This document shows positions 37,844 through 47,680 of a DNA stretch of 64,000 bases, one piece after another (positions within the stretch are counted from its first letter, which is position 1; each line of letters opens with the position of its first letter). The DNA comes from Bacteroides pyogenes DSM 20611 = JCM 6294 (GTDB lineage Bacteria; Bacteroidota; Bacteroidia; Bacteroidales; Bacteroidaceae): contig NZ_KE386623.1 in NCBI RefSeq assembly GCF_000428105.1, positions 72,670-136,669 on the forward strand, in the 5' to 3' direction. The notes beneath the pieces were generated by a model. It ran no database searches. It had not been told where the DNA came from and saw only the letters and a program-made list of their open reading frames with translations. The position numbers and the translations under genes are program-made.

Positions 37844-38968
37844 ATGAAAAAAAAGGTATTGTTTATAGACAGAGACGGTACGCTGGTCGTTGAACCGCCT
37901 GTCGACTGTCAGCTCGATTCGTTGGAAAAGCTGGAGTTCTATCCGAAGGTATTTCGTAATTTGGGATTTATCCGCAGCAGGCTCGATTTTGAGTTTGTGA
38001 TGGTAACCAATCAGGACGGACTGGGTACCTCTTCTTTTCCTGAGGATACGTTTTGGCCTGCCCATCATTTGATTTTGAAAACGTTGGAGGGAGAGGGGGT
38101 TACTTTCGACAACATTTTGATAGACCGTAGTTTCCCCGAAGAAAATGCCCCGACTCGCAAGCCTCGTACCGGAATGCTGAGTGAGTATATGGACAATCCG
38201 GATTATGATCTTTCGGGAAGTTTCGTGATAGGCGATCGCATGACGGACGTAGAGCTGGCAAAGAACTTGGGGTGTAAAGCCATTTATTTGCACTCTTCCA
38301 AAGAGGGATTGGCAGAAAATGGGCTGGAGGATGTTTGCGTGTTGGCGACTGCCGATTGGGATAAGGTAGCCGAATTCCTTTTTGCCGGTGAGCGAAAGGC
38401 GGAAATCCGGCGTACTACGAAAGAAACCGATGTGTATGTCGCATTGGATTTGGACGGGAACGGGGTCTGTGACGTATCTACCGGACTTGCTTTTTTCGAT
38501 CACATGCTCGAGCAACTGGGCAAACATTCCGGAATGGATATAACCATACGGGTGGATGGAGATTTGAATGTAGACGAACACCATACCATAGAAGATACCG
38601 GCATTGCGTTGGGTGATTGTATTTATCAGGCGTTGGGCAGCAAACGGGGGATTGAACGCTATGGATATGCTTTGCCGATGGACGATTGTCTCTGCCGGGC
38701 GTGTCTCGACTTCGGAGGACGCTCGTGGCTTGTATGGGAGGCGGAATTTAAGCGTGAGAAGATAGGAGAAATGCCTACGGAAATGTTTTTTCATTTTTTC
38801 AAGTCGCTGAGTGATGCCGCTAAAATGAACTTGAATATCAAAGCGGAAGGAGTGAACGAACATCATAAGATAGAAGGCATCTTCAAGGCTTTTGCGCGTG
38901 CTTTGAAAATGGCCTTGAAAAGAGATGTTTATCATTTCGAACTTCCTTCCAGCAAAGGAGTGCTTTGA
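37844..38968 (+). CDS. hisB: Bifunctional histidinol-phosphatase / imidazoleglycerol-phosphate dehydratase
   Basis: A 374-residue fusion. Residues 1 to about 170 are a HAD phosphatase (FIDRDGTLV with Asp9 and Asp11; [14 protein letters not shown]). Residues about 185-374 are the IGPD dehydratase, with the manganese-binding motifs [23 protein letters not shown] and [15 protein letters not shown] and the canonical tail SSKGVL. It catalyses steps 7 and 9 of the pathway. The remaining his genes (hisHAFIE) are not in this window. Confidence 0.97.
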   Translation: MKKKVLFIDRDGTLVVEPPVDCQLDSLEKLEFYPKVFRNLGFIRSRLDFEFVMVTNQDGLGTSSFPEDTFWPAHHLILKTLEGEGVTFDNILIDRSFPEENAPTRKPRTGMLSEYMDNPDYDLSGSFVIGDRMTDVELAKNLGCKAIYLHSSKEGLAENGLEDVCVLATADWDKVAEFLFAGERKAEIRRTTKETDVYVALDLDGNGVCDVSTGLAFFDHMLEQLGKHSGMDITIRVDGDLNVDEHHTIEDTGIALGDCIYQALGSKRGIERYGYALPMDDCLCRACLDFGGRSWLVWEAEFKREKIGEMPTEMFFHFFKSLSDAAKMNLNIKAEGVNEHHKIEGIFKAFARALKMALKRDVYHFELPSSKGVL

Positions 38969-39082
38969 AACAGATTCTTCGGCTTTCTTCTAAAATCATA
39001 CCTAAAGTTTTACTTCGAATAAGAAACAGCGCTATTGAATCTCAACGTCCTCATTGCTTATTCGATATAACATTTATTGATA

Positions 39083-39667
39083 ATGAATTTGAAACTATTT
39101 ATCCTTGCTTCGTTTATCGGTTTATTTTTCTCTCTCACAATTTGCGGGCAGGAGGCTGAAGTGGAAAAGATTGTCTTGGAAGGACATAATCTTGCCAATT
39201 TTTATAGAATAGACGAGGGAGTGTATCGTTCGGAACAACCTTCGAGCGTTGATTTTAAAGTCTTGGAAAAGTACGGTATCGGAGAAGTATTGAATTTGCG
39301 CAACAGGCACAGCGATGATGACGAGGCGAAAGGTACAGGACTCACACTTCATCGGGTGCGGACAAAAGCGCATGCCATAAATGAGAAACAGTTGATCGCT
39401 TCGTTGCGTGTTATTTATCATCGCAAAAGGCCTGTTCTCATTCATTGTCATCATGGCTCCGATCGCACAGGTGCGGTTTGTGCCCTCTACAGAATAGTTT
39501 TTCAGGGATTTTCCAAAGAGAGAGCCATAGAGGAAATGGTTCATGGAGGATTCGGCTTCCATCGTATTTATAAAAATATTATTCGTCTTATCAGGCAGGC
39601 GGATATAGAACGTATCAGAAAAGAGGTATGCTCGACCGACTGCACGGATGCCATTTCAGACTTATAA
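39083..39667 (+). CDS. Exported dual-specificity/tyrosine phosphatase-like protein
   Basis: A 194-residue protein with a hydrophobic N-terminal signal (about 1-20, ending near TICGQ) and a cysteine phosphatase loop HCHHGSDRTG: Cys122 nucleophile, Arg128 phosphate binder. FYRIDEGVYRSEQPS and GIGEVLNLRNRHSDD are typical of the DSP/SIW14-like group. It is predicted to be periplasmic or surface-located, an unusual place for such an enzyme; the substrate is unknown. It begins 114 bp after hisB with no clear terminator between, so read-through from the his operon is possible. Confidence 0.85.
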   Translation: MNLKLFILASFIGLFFSLTICGQEAEVEKIVLEGHNLANFYRIDEGVYRSEQPSSVDFKVLEKYGIGEVLNLRNRHSDDDEAKGTGLTLHRVRTKAHAINEKQLIASLRVIYHRKRPVLIHCHHGSDRTGAVCALYRIVFQGFSKERAIEEMVHGGFGFHRIYKNIIRLIRQADIERIRKEVCSTDCTDAISDL

Positions 39668-39711
39668 TTTCGTTTTTAAGAAGCTTTGGCTTAAAAAGTA
39701 TTCTTTAATTG

Positions 39712-39742
39712 TTGCATTTTATTGGTAAATCGGTTACATTTG
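39712..39742 (+). promoter_or_regulatory. Candidate promoter of the response regulator-kinase gene
   Basis: TTG (39712-39714), 20 bases, TACATTTG (39735-39742), about 84 bases before the start codon at 39826. Confidence 0.6.
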
Positions 39743-39825
39743 TCTGCGGCTTATATGGAGCTTATTCAATATTACAGAGCAAACCGGAGATTTAGAAAGT
39801 CTGAATTAATATAAAAACAAAGAAT

Positions 39826-40956
39826 ATGAATGTGGAGATAAATCCTTCCGAGTATAAAGTCCTCATTGTGGACGATGTTATTTCAAATGTACTGCTGTTA
39901 AAGGTTCTTTTGACAAATGAAAAGTTCGATACAATAATGGCCGAAAATGGGGAGCAAGCTCTGAAGATGATTGAAGAAGAACATCCGGACCTTGTGTTGC
40001 TCGACGTCATGATGCCCGATATGAGTGGATTTGAGGTTGCCGAGAAGATGAAGCTGAATCCTGAAATGGCTGATATTCCTATTATTTTTCTAACTGCGTT
40101 GAATGCTACCGAAGACATTGTGAAGGGGTTTAAAGTCGGGGGAAATGATTTTATCTCGAAACCTTTCAATAAGGAAGAGTTGATTATCCGCGTCACCCAT
40201 CAGATATCATTGGTTGCGGCTAAGCGGATCATTAACAAACAAACCGAGGAATTGCGTAAAACCATTATGGGGCGCGATAAATTATATTCTGTCATTGCTC
40301 ATGATCTGAGATCGCCGATCGGCTCTATTAAAATGGTGCTGAACATGCTTATCTTGCGACTTCCCGGTGATCTTATAGGAGCTGATTTGTATGAGTTGCT
40401 GACGATGGCTAATCAAACAACGGAGGAAGTTTTTTCGTTGCTCGACAATTTGTTGAAATGGACTAAAAGTCAGACAGGAAAACTCAAAGTCGTCCCTCAG
40501 GAAATCGATGTGGTAAAAGTAGCGGAAGGAGCGGCGGAAGTATTCGGCATGGTGGCGGAATTGAAGAAAATACGAATTAAAGCGGATTTGCCTGCCGATG
40601 CTATTCCGGTACGTGCCGATGTGGATATGATAAAAACGGTTATCCGCAATTTGCTCAGTAATGCCGTCAAGTTCAGCCATGAAGGGTCGGAAGTGGTAAT
40701 ATCCTTGAGAAAAGAAGGCGAAATGGCCGTTGTAAGTGTAGAAGACCGAGGTTGCGGAATTGATGAAGAGAACCAGAAAAAGTTATTGCATACCGGCACT
40801 CATTTCTCTACCTTCGGCACGAATAATGAGGAAGGAGCAGGATTGGGGCTTTTGCTTTGCCAAGATTTTGTAGCGAAGAACGGCGGAGAGCTTTGGTTTA
40901 CTTCTAAGAAGGGGAAGGGATCTACGTTTAGTTTTTCCGTTCCGTTGGCCAAATAA
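39826..40956 (+). CDS. Response regulator-histidine kinase fusion without sensor domain
   Basis: A 376-residue soluble protein. The N-terminal receiver (about 9-125) has acidic Asp16/Asp17, phospho-acceptor Asp60 (LLDVMMPDMSG) and Lys112 (SKPF). A coiled linker leads to HisKA with His159 (SVIAHDLRSPIGS) and a HATPase with IRNLLSNAVKFSH, DRGCGI and GAGLGLLLC. It has no transmembrane segment, sensor or output domain. It therefore probably relays phosphate from another kinase or acts as a cytoplasmic hub. No cognate regulator is adjacent. Confidence 0.9.
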   Translation: MNVEINPSEYKVLIVDDVISNVLLLKVLLTNEKFDTIMAENGEQALKMIEEEHPDLVLLDVMMPDMSGFEVAEKMKLNPEMADIPIIFLTALNATEDIVKGFKVGGNDFISKPFNKEELIIRVTHQISLVAAKRIINKQTEELRKTIMGRDKLYSVIAHDLRSPIGSIKMVLNMLILRLPGDLIGADLYELLTMANQTTEEVFSLLDNLLKWTKSQTGKLKVVPQEIDVVKVAEGAAEVFGMVAELKKIRIKADLPADAIPVRADVDMIKTVIRNLLSNAVKFSHEGSEVVISLRKEGEMAVVSVEDRGCGIDEENQKKLLHTGTHFSTFGTNNEEGAGLGLLLCQDFVAKNGGELWFTSKKGKGSTFSFSVPLAK

Positions 40957-41094
40957 ATTCCCAAACCGGTGGTCAAGTTTGGAAACAGTCTGTTATTCTT
41001 GATTTATCCGGATAGCGTGAAAGAAACATGAAAGGGGAATGTGGCAGAGGAATCTCTTTTTTCCTGAATATTCTTATGTATGCAAAAGAGTCTG

Positions 41095-41250
41095 TCTGAA
41101 AGAAGAACGCATTTCCCTGAAAATAATAGCCCGGGATTTCCCAAGAAAATTTTAATACGGTGCTAAGAAAAGTTTCGCGTTTGCCTAAGAAATTTTTACG
41201 CTTAGGCAAACGCGAAACTTTTCTTAGGCAAAAAACATTTTTCCCGAACG
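41095..41250. repeat. Diverged 22-bp-period repeat array
   Basis: Unit starts can be placed at 41095, 41117, 41141, 41163, 41185, 41207 and 41229; all gaps are 22 bp except one of 24. Most units open with CTGAAA or C(T/C)AAGAAAA, and one has AAAAGTTTC as in the array at 31474. Sequence identity between units is low, so membership in the same family is likely but not certain. Confidence 0.55.
41163..41227. repeat. Perfect 27-bp inverted repeat
   Basis: The left arm 41163-41189 begins CTAAGAAAAGTTTCGCG and is the exact reverse complement of the right arm 41201-41227; the loop is 11 bases (41190-41200). It would form a very stable hairpin in transcripts from either direction, between two convergent genes. 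There is no separate T-tract as in ordinary terminators. Confidence 0.95.
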
Positions 41251-41368
41251 TTGTGCAAACTCAAAAGACTTTTCGAACACCGTGTCTTTTTTCGAAACCC
41301 ATCTCAATCGTTCGAACAATTCATTTTTCCCGATAAAAGCTTGTCGGGAAACTATGATGCGGATAGGA

Positions 41369-44302
41369 CTATCGTCTGCAAATGGCTTTAAAATCACAGT
41401 ATGCACATTTTTTTATATCTTCGGTTTGGGTGAAGGGCTCTTCTTTGTTGAAGATCTCTTTCAGCAGTGTGCTTAACCTTTCACGGAATTCATCCTCGAA
41501 TAAAGCGAAGTTGTCGACGGGAATCTTCGGTTGACGAGGTTCGCCCATTTCAACGACCGGTGAGTAGCTTTCCGAAGCCGCCCGGTGAATATAAAGGAGG
41601 GCGGGGGCGACTTTCAGCGGTTGTTGGCGGCTCATGATGGCGGCGTACAGAAAGGTTTGGAAGATATAGTTCGGACGTGTCTCCGAAGGAGTGAACAGCT
41701 GTTCGATATTGGCAGGAGTCTTGGGACTTCCTCCGGTTTTGTAATCTACAATGCGCAGTGTGTCTTCCTTCGCGTCCATACGGTCGATGACTCCTCCTAT
41801 GCGGAGGGTGAACGTTTTTTCTTCGGTTTCCACGTTTACTTCTTCCTCCACAGGCTTTTCCATGGCGACCATATCGAACGGCGCATACTGAAGGTCGTTG
41901 CGCAGCAATTGCTTCAGGTACGAAACAATTACTTTGGAGTTGATGAGTTGTATCCCGTTATATTCGGGTTTCTCATCGCCAGTCACTTTGAAAAATTTTT
42001 CTTTGAAAGCCTCATCTACATAGCTTTGCAGCTTCACCTCGTTGCGCAGCAAGCGTTCCAGATCTTCCTTTCGTATCGTTTTTCCATTGCTTGTCAGTTC
42101 CGTGTAAGCCAATTGAGCGGCCAAATGGAAAATAGTGCCGAACAGGGCAGAGTCAATCTCCGCACTGACCTCTTCCGGTGTTTTCAGTCCGGCAACGTAT
42201 CGGTAATAAAACTTCAACCGGCAATCCAAGTAGGTGTTGAGCGCTGAAGGAGAAAGCTCCGATGAGCCCGGGTTGGAACAGTCGTAAGCATCTTGCATGC
42301 GTTTCCATACTCCGGCCGTTTTTTCAATTTTTATCTCTTGGCTGCCGCAGGGCGATTGTCCGGCCTCGAGATACTCGCGGGTTATTTCGTGAGGACTTTC
42401 GATGAACAGCTGAAGCATGAAGCGGGACTCTTCGCCGCGATTCAGTCCATCAGCGGAAGTGTTGTACAGCAACGTTATATTCTCCGCCCGTTGTATCAGC
42501 CGATAAAAATAATAGGCGTACACCGCGTTTTTGTGCTCGATGGTAGTCATGCCGAACGCCTTGCGTAGATTGTAGGGAATAAAAGAAGATTCTCCTCCGG
42601 CTTTAGGCAGTTGTCCCTCGTTGAGCGAAAGGATGATAAGGTTGCGGAAATCCAAATTACGAGTCTCCAGCACGCCCATCACTTGCATGCCTATGGCGGG
42701 TTCTCCGTGGAAAGGAATATTCGAAGCTGCCAGCACTTTTCCGATAAGACGTTTCAGCGTATCGGTACGTACATCCAGCTCTCCGCTTTCAATCAGCGTA
42801 TAAAGCCGGTTGAGGGTGGTGAAGCATTTGAAGAGAGATTCGCGATACAGTTGGTTGAAGATATCGTGATATTCGCTCTCTTTCCGGTAAATGACGGAAA
42901 TCTCTTTGACAAGTTCCGAAAGATAACTGCATAATTCTTTGACTCCGTTTCGCGGGGTGAAAAGAAAAGCCAGAAAATCATCTTTCTTCAGTTCCGACGG
43001 AAGAGGATAAAAGCGGTTGGTGCGCGTTAATTCCCGTTCCAGCAGTTCGGCATGGGCAGATAAACGGCGGGTGTACGGATGCTTTAAAACAGTCGATACG
43101 GCTTCATGGATAAACCGTCCCGTATCCGTCCGATAGCCGTTGGTCTGTAGCTCGAGCACTGCGTTGATGAAACTGTAAACCGGAGTTTGCGCCAGAGGAA
43201 ATCCCATGGTTACATTGACATTCTTCACCTCTTGCGGAATAGAGTGCAGCACCGGGAGGAGCAATGCTTCGTTGCATAGCACTACCGCATTTTCTTTTTC
43301 TTTTCGCTCCTTCGCTTTTTCGTTATCGGTTTCCTTTGTGTTTCCACCAAGCATCCCCCCCTCTATTTCATTTTTTTCTCCTTCCGTCAGCTCTTTCGCC
43401 CATTCCGTAAGGAATCGTGCCTGGGCGTTTTCGGTAGGAGCTGAAATATACCTGATCTTTTTGGGTTTTTCCAAAGAGTCGAAGCAGCTTTCCGGCAGTT
43501 CGTTGGGGAAATTCTTCAGGTTTCTTAGGATAAACTCTCCGGCTTCGTGTTTTTTGATCCGTTGGGTATAGAAAACATCGTAATCCCAGTAGAACATCGC
43601 TTTCCCTGCCTCCTTCAGAAGCCTGAAGAATTTCGTTTCCACTTTATTCAGCACATTGAACCCGACGAACACATAGCGGTCGTATGGCAACTCTTCTGCA
43701 TTTAGCCGCTCTATTACATTGCGGTAGAGCATCCCTTCGTAGGCGATGCCGAGATTGGCCAGATTCTCGCGATACCGGTGATAGATTGTTCCTAATTTCT
43801 CCCAAAGAGAAATAAACTTCTCTTTAAGCTCCGTGCGCTGTTCGATAGAGAAGTTACAGAAAAACAGCTGAATGGCCTCTTCCTGCTCCTTGTCGAGAAA
43901 ATCATAGTCGTCTGTCAGAGCTTTCAGATCCTGCAAATTGCCGAATAATTTGTCGGCATCCACGAGATTTTTATCCACGTCGTCGAAATCGCTGATAAGC
44001 AATTCGCCCCAGAAATAAAAGTCGTCCAACGTCTCCCGGCTTCCTGTTTCTTCCCTGAACACTTTATATAATTCGCAAACCAGACGGATCGGATCTCCCG
44101 TTTTCTGTACGGATTGCGATTGGAACAGGTCGCTGATGCTCATAGTGGCAGGCGACCACACCGGTTGTTCGGATTCTTCTGCCAGATATTCGTTGAAAAA
44201 CAGTCCGGCACGCTTGTTAGGGAAAACGAGCGCAACGCGCGACATATCGTTTCCTGTTTTCGTATACAGATCGTGGGCGACCAATTGAAGGAAAGTTTGC
44301 AT
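41369..44302 (-). CDS. addB: AddB-like PD-(D/E)XK nuclease with iron-sulfur cluster motif
   Basis: A 977-residue protein with a degenerate helicase-like N-terminal half (RVALVFPNKRAGLFFNEYLAEE, no Walker A lysine) and a C-terminal RecB-type nuclease: GGVIDRMDA, then IVDYKTGG with Asp853 and Lys855. Cys694 (LDCRLKFYYRY) and Cys966, Cys969 and Cys975 (CAYCDFKAIC) form the four-cysteine staple of AddB-type nucleases that binds a [4Fe-4S] cluster. With AddA, encoded 49 bp upstream, it should process DNA double-strand ends for RecA loading. Confidence 0.88.
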   Translation of the reverse strand: MQTFLQLVAHDLYTKTGNDMSRVALVFPNKRAGLFFNEYLAEESEQPVWSPATMSISDLFQSQSVQKTGDPIRLVCELYKVFREETGSRETLDDFYFWGELLISDFDDVDKNLVDADKLFGNLQDLKALTDDYDFLDKEQEEAIQLFFCNFSIEQRTELKEKFISLWEKLGTIYHRYRENLANLGIAYEGMLYRNVIERLNAEELPYDRYVFVGFNVLNKVETKFFRLLKEAGKAMFYWDYDVFYTQRIKKHEAGEFILRNLKNFPNELPESCFDSLEKPKKIRYISAPTENAQARFLTEWAKELTEGEKNEIEGGMLGGNTKETDNEKAKERKEKENAVVLCNEALLLPVLHSIPQEVKNVNVTMGFPLAQTPVYSFINAVLELQTNGYRTDTGRFIHEAVSTVLKHPYTRRLSAHAELLERELTRTNRFYPLPSELKKDDFLAFLFTPRNGVKELCSYLSELVKEISVIYRKESEYHDIFNQLYRESLFKCFTTLNRLYTLIESGELDVRTDTLKRLIGKVLAASNIPFHGEPAIGMQVMGVLETRNLDFRNLIILSLNEGQLPKAGGESSFIPYNLRKAFGMTTIEHKNAVYAYYFYRLIQRAENITLLYNTSADGLNRGEESRFMLQLFIESPHEITREYLEAGQSPCGSQEIKIEKTAGVWKRMQDAYDCSNPGSSELSPSALNTYLDCRLKFYYRYVAGLKTPEEVSAEIDSALFGTIFHLAAQLAYTELTSNGKTIRKEDLERLLRNEVKLQSYVDEAFKEKFFKVTGDEKPEYNGIQLINSKVIVSYLKQLLRNDLQYAPFDMVAMEKPVEEEVNVETEEKTFTLRIGGVIDRMDAKEDTLRIVDYKTGGSPKTPANIEQLFTPSETRPNYIFQTFLYAAIMSRQQPLKVAPALLYIHRAASESYSPVVEMGEPRQPKIPVDNFALFEDEFRERLSTLLKEIFNKEEPFTQTEDIKKCAYCDFKAICRR

Positions 44303-44351
44303 CGTTGTTTTCTTTTTTTAATGTATTATCCTATCTGCTATATGATAGTTG

Positions 44352-47300
44352 CTATACTTTTTCCACTCTTTCTTCATCTACATACCACAAATACCCCGTG
44401 ATATTTTTATAATTCATCCGGGCGAGCAGGCGCATATACTCTTTCACTTGTTTGTTGTATTTCGGATTCTGCTTGCCGAACTTAAAATCTACGACCACCA
44501 CTTGTCCGTCTTTCATCATTACGCGGTCCGGTCGGCGGGTCTGCAACACTCCTCTCTCTTTATAGATGATGGCACATTCGTTGAACAATCTCCATCCCCC
44601 CGAATACCACTCCTGTATTTCGGGTAAAGCGAATGCTTTTCGCGCCACTTCGCGTATTTCTTCCTCTTTCTCGCGGCTGCTTATCACTCCTTCGAACACG
44701 AGTCTGTCGATAGCCCCGTCGATGTCTTCGGCTGTCGCGATGGCAGAAAACAATGTATGCAGCATGCGTCCCCGGTTTATAAAACGGTCGTCCGATTCTT
44801 CTTCCTCGACTCCTTGAATAAAATCGGCGGAACGATTAGATTGGCGGAATTTGATGTCAGGACGCACAGATTCCATGCGCACCGGCCGCTTTTCCGGTTC
44901 GCGTGTCAGCTTGTTTGTGGATGTCCGGCTCTTTTTTTCTTCGGAGGGGCAAATTTCTCCTTCTTCATATTGATTGTCTTCGTAGCAGGCTCCTTCTTTT
45001 TGCGCTGCGATGGGGAGAGTCCGGGCCAGCAATTCGGAAACTGTTCCTTTCTGCGCTTGCTTGCTCCATACTAAAAGATTCTTTCCTGCACGGGTAAAAG
45101 CTACATAAAGCAAATTCAGATTGTCTACCCAAAGCTGCAACCGTTCTTCCAGATAGTCGTTTCCGTAGACAGATTCGGCCATCGTGCCCGAATAGTTGAC
45201 AGGAAGAATTTCCAATGCGTTGAACGGTGCCTGTTGCGGGACGCACCATACCAACTGGTTGTTCGTTTCATTCTCCAGCTTCCAGTCGCAGAAGGGGAGG
45301 AGGACGGTGTGAAACTCCAATCCTTTCGATTTGTGTATCGAAAAAATCCGTATGCCCTCTACTTCTCCGCTCGGAATGGTTTTTTGGCACAACTTCTCGT
45401 CCCAGTATCGGATAAAAGCGTCTGTTTCCGAAGAGTTGCTTTGAAGATATTCCGTTACCGCATCGAAGAAAGCGAACAAGTAGGCGTCTTGTTTTTCAAT
45501 CCGTTTTATCTCGAATATGCTGAACAGCTCTTCCAATAATTCGTAAAGGGGCATGAGGCGTAGTTCGTCCTTTCTTTCCGGAAACTCGGGTGGCAGGTAA
45601 TTTTCTGCCGGCGAGAGCAGGAGAGTGTTGTAGTCGGCTCCTTTCTGCAATATTTCGTTCTGGTAGCCGACCGCGAGCCTCGCGCGTGCTATGGCATTCT
45701 CTTCGTTCGATAAGTATCGGAGAGCATCTATCAGGATGCGGATGGCTTGTGAGGAGTCGAGCCGGAACGCTTCGTCCGACACAACCTTATAATGCAATTC
45801 TTTGTCGAAGTAATCGGCGATGCGTGGTATGTTTTTGTTTTTTCTCACCAGAATGGCAATATCGTTCAGTCGGACACCGGATGACAGCAGCCGTTCCACT
45901 TCCTTTCCCATACTGATTAAAGTCTGTTCGGCATAATCGCGCTCACCGTCTTCTTCAAGGAAAGAAACTTTAATGTAACCCTTGTCCACTGTGCGCGGAG
46001 TCTGTTGCTCCACATCGGCATAGGCTTTTTTCAAATCTTCGCAATCTTCGCCCAACTGCTCTTTGTAAATGCCGTTCAGGTAATCGGCGGCCGCGGTGAA
46101 TATGCGGTTATTGAAGCGGATAATGTTTGTTTCGCTTCTGCGATTGGTGTCCAGCGTCTTCACACGCACCGGAAAATGATCGATCCGGTCGTTCAGCCGG
46201 TTGAGAATTCCCCAGTCGCCGGAGCGCCAACGATAGATCGACTGTTTCACATCGCCCACAATCAAACTGTCCGCTCCCTGTGACAATCCTTCAAGAAGCA
46301 GAATTTTGAAGTTGCCCCACTGCATGCGACTGGTGTCCTGAAATTCGTCGATCATCACATTTCGTATGTTCGTTCCGATTTTTTCGAACACAAAAGAGGA
46401 GTCTCCGTCTTTTACCAACCGATGCAGGAGCGCGTTGGTATCCGACAGCAGAAAGCGGTTGTTCTCGTGGTTGAGCAGACGAACCTCCGCATCGATATGG
46501 GCAAGCAGTTGCAACTTGTTGAGGTGTTGGAGCGAAAGGCGGCAACTGTTGAGCAAGAGATTGTTCTTCGACCGCAGTTTTTCGGCTTCTTTCAGTATCG
46601 GCATCAGCGTCGACTCTGCCAGAGCGATGATTTCCGCAGCGCGCGGCTTGCTCTTGGTTGCCCATTCTTTGCTGTCTTCCAAGCATTTCTCCAGAGTTTT
46701 GTTCAACACATCTTTATTCATCAGCTTGCCGTCGCGCAGTTTGCGGAAATAGCTGCCTATGCCGTTTTTCCCGCCTTTCAGATCTTCTGCCGAAAGTCCG
46801 TGCACTTCCAACTCTTCTTCAAAATGTTCGTAAAAGCCTTTCATTTGTTCCAACACTTCGGTCTCCAATGCTTTCAGTTGTTTCCGGTACTCTTTAATGG
46901 CATCCGGATGCTGAAGTTGTCGCCGCAGCCCTTCTCCTTTCTCTATGTAAGTCTCGTCGAAGATGTTTCGCCCGAAGCTTTTTACCTCGTCCGAGATATT
47001 CCAGCGTTTATCGTCGGCAATCCGTTCGCCGATGTAATCCAATATCCATGCCAAAACCGGTGAGCTCGGTTCCAATTTCTCGATCATGCTGTCTACGGCA
47101 TCGCTCAATACTTCGGAATTGTTCAGTTCGATGTTGAGGTTCGGGCTAAGTTCCAGTTCACGCGCCAGGTTGCGCATCACCGATTGGAAGAATGAATCGA
47201 TGGTTTCTACCCGGAAACGGCTGTAATCGTGCAGCATATAGCCTAAGGCCGTGCGTGCCGCTTCTCGTATTTCTTTTTTTGTCAGCCCCGTTTCCTCCTG

Positions 47301-47525
47301 AATTCGTTGAAGATATGCTTCGGAATCTTTATCTTCCGTCCCGATTCCGTAAAGCTGGCTGAGAATGCGCTCCTTCATTTCCGCCGTTGCTTTGTTGGTA
47401 AAGGTGACGGCCAGAATCTGACGGTAAGCGCGTGGATTAAGAATCAATTGCTTGATGTATTCCACCGCCAGTGTGAAGGTTTTTCCCGATCCTGCCGAAG
47501 CTTTGTAAACTAAGAGTTCGCTCAT
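44352..47525 (-). CDS. addA: AddA-like UvrD/Rep helicase-nuclease
   Basis: A 1057-residue superfamily 1 helicase. Walker A ASAGSGKT is at residues 9-16, followed by VTFTNKATAEMKERI (motif Ia); VMIDEFQDTSRMQW is motif II and GDVKQSIYRWRSGD motif III. IFSIHKSKGLEF and LLYVAFTRAGKNL are motifs V and VI. The C-terminus is a RecB-family nuclease, VVVVDFKFGK, with Asp1013 and Lys1015. The pairing with an AddB-like gene downstream makes a two-nuclease AddAB complex likely, replacing RecBCD in double-strand break repair. Confidence 0.9.
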   Translation of the reverse strand: MSELLVYKASAGSGKTFTLAVEYIKQLILNPRAYRQILAVTFTNKATAEMKERILSQLYGIGTEDKDSEAYLQRIQEETGLTKKEIREAARTALGYMLHDYSRFRVETIDSFFQSVMRNLARELELSPNLNIELNNSEVLSDAVDSMIEKLEPSSPVLAWILDYIGERIADDKRWNISDEVKSFGRNIFDETYIEKGEGLRRQLQHPDAIKEYRKQLKALETEVLEQMKGFYEHFEEELEVHGLSAEDLKGGKNGIGSYFRKLRDGKLMNKDVLNKTLEKCLEDSKEWATKSKPRAAEIIALAESTLMPILKEAEKLRSKNNLLLNSCRLSLQHLNKLQLLAHIDAEVRLLNHENNRFLLSDTNALLHRLVKDGDSSFVFEKIGTNIRNVMIDEFQDTSRMQWGNFKILLLEGLSQGADSLIVGDVKQSIYRWRSGDWGILNRLNDRIDHFPVRVKTLDTNRRSETNIIRFNNRIFTAAADYLNGIYKEQLGEDCEDLKKAYADVEQQTPRTVDKGYIKVSFLEEDGERDYAEQTLISMGKEVERLLSSGVRLNDIAILVRKNKNIPRIADYFDKELHYKVVSDEAFRLDSSQAIRILIDALRYLSNEENAIARARLAVGYQNEILQKGADYNTLLLSPAENYLPPEFPERKDELRLMPLYELLEELFSIFEIKRIEKQDAYLFAFFDAVTEYLQSNSSETDAFIRYWDEKLCQKTIPSGEVEGIRIFSIHKSKGLEFHTVLLPFCDWKLENETNNQLVWCVPQQAPFNALEILPVNYSGTMAESVYGNDYLEERLQLWVDNLNLLYVAFTRAGKNLLVWSKQAQKGTVSELLARTLPIAAQKEGACYEDNQYEEGEICPSEEKKSRTSTNKLTREPEKRPVRMESVRPDIKFRQSNRSADFIQGVEEEESDDRFINRGRMLHTLFSAIATAEDIDGAIDRLVFEGVISSREKEEEIREVARKAFALPEIQEWYSGGWRLFNECAIIYKERGVLQTRRPDRVMMKDGQVVVVDFKFGKQNPKYNKQVKEYMRLLARMNYKNITGYLWYVDEERVEKV

Positions 47526-47680
47526 ATCTGAAACTTAATGGATGTATGCTGTTTGGGTAATGACTGTCTGCACGCTTTCCGGTCTCTCATCGGTTTTCAC
47601 CGATGATTGATGAAAGCCTTTGAAACAAGGGAAGAAGGGGCCGGCATGTTGTTTCATCCGGTTGAATGTGGCAAATAAGA

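Larger units (their letters stand above)
40957..41368. other. 412-bp convergent intergenic region with inverted repeats
   Basis: It lies between the convergent kinase and addB genes and contains no gene. It holds a diverged 22-bp-period array, a perfect 27-bp palindrome inside it, and a separate TTTCCCGA/TCGGGAAA hairpin (41326-41351) near the end of addB. Confidence 0.7.

Noticed and set aside
47587..47606. TCATCGGT/ACCGATGA hairpin between addA and the sigma gene as a terminator
   Set aside because: It is short and has no T-run in the direction of the sigma transcript, so I do not list it as a terminator.
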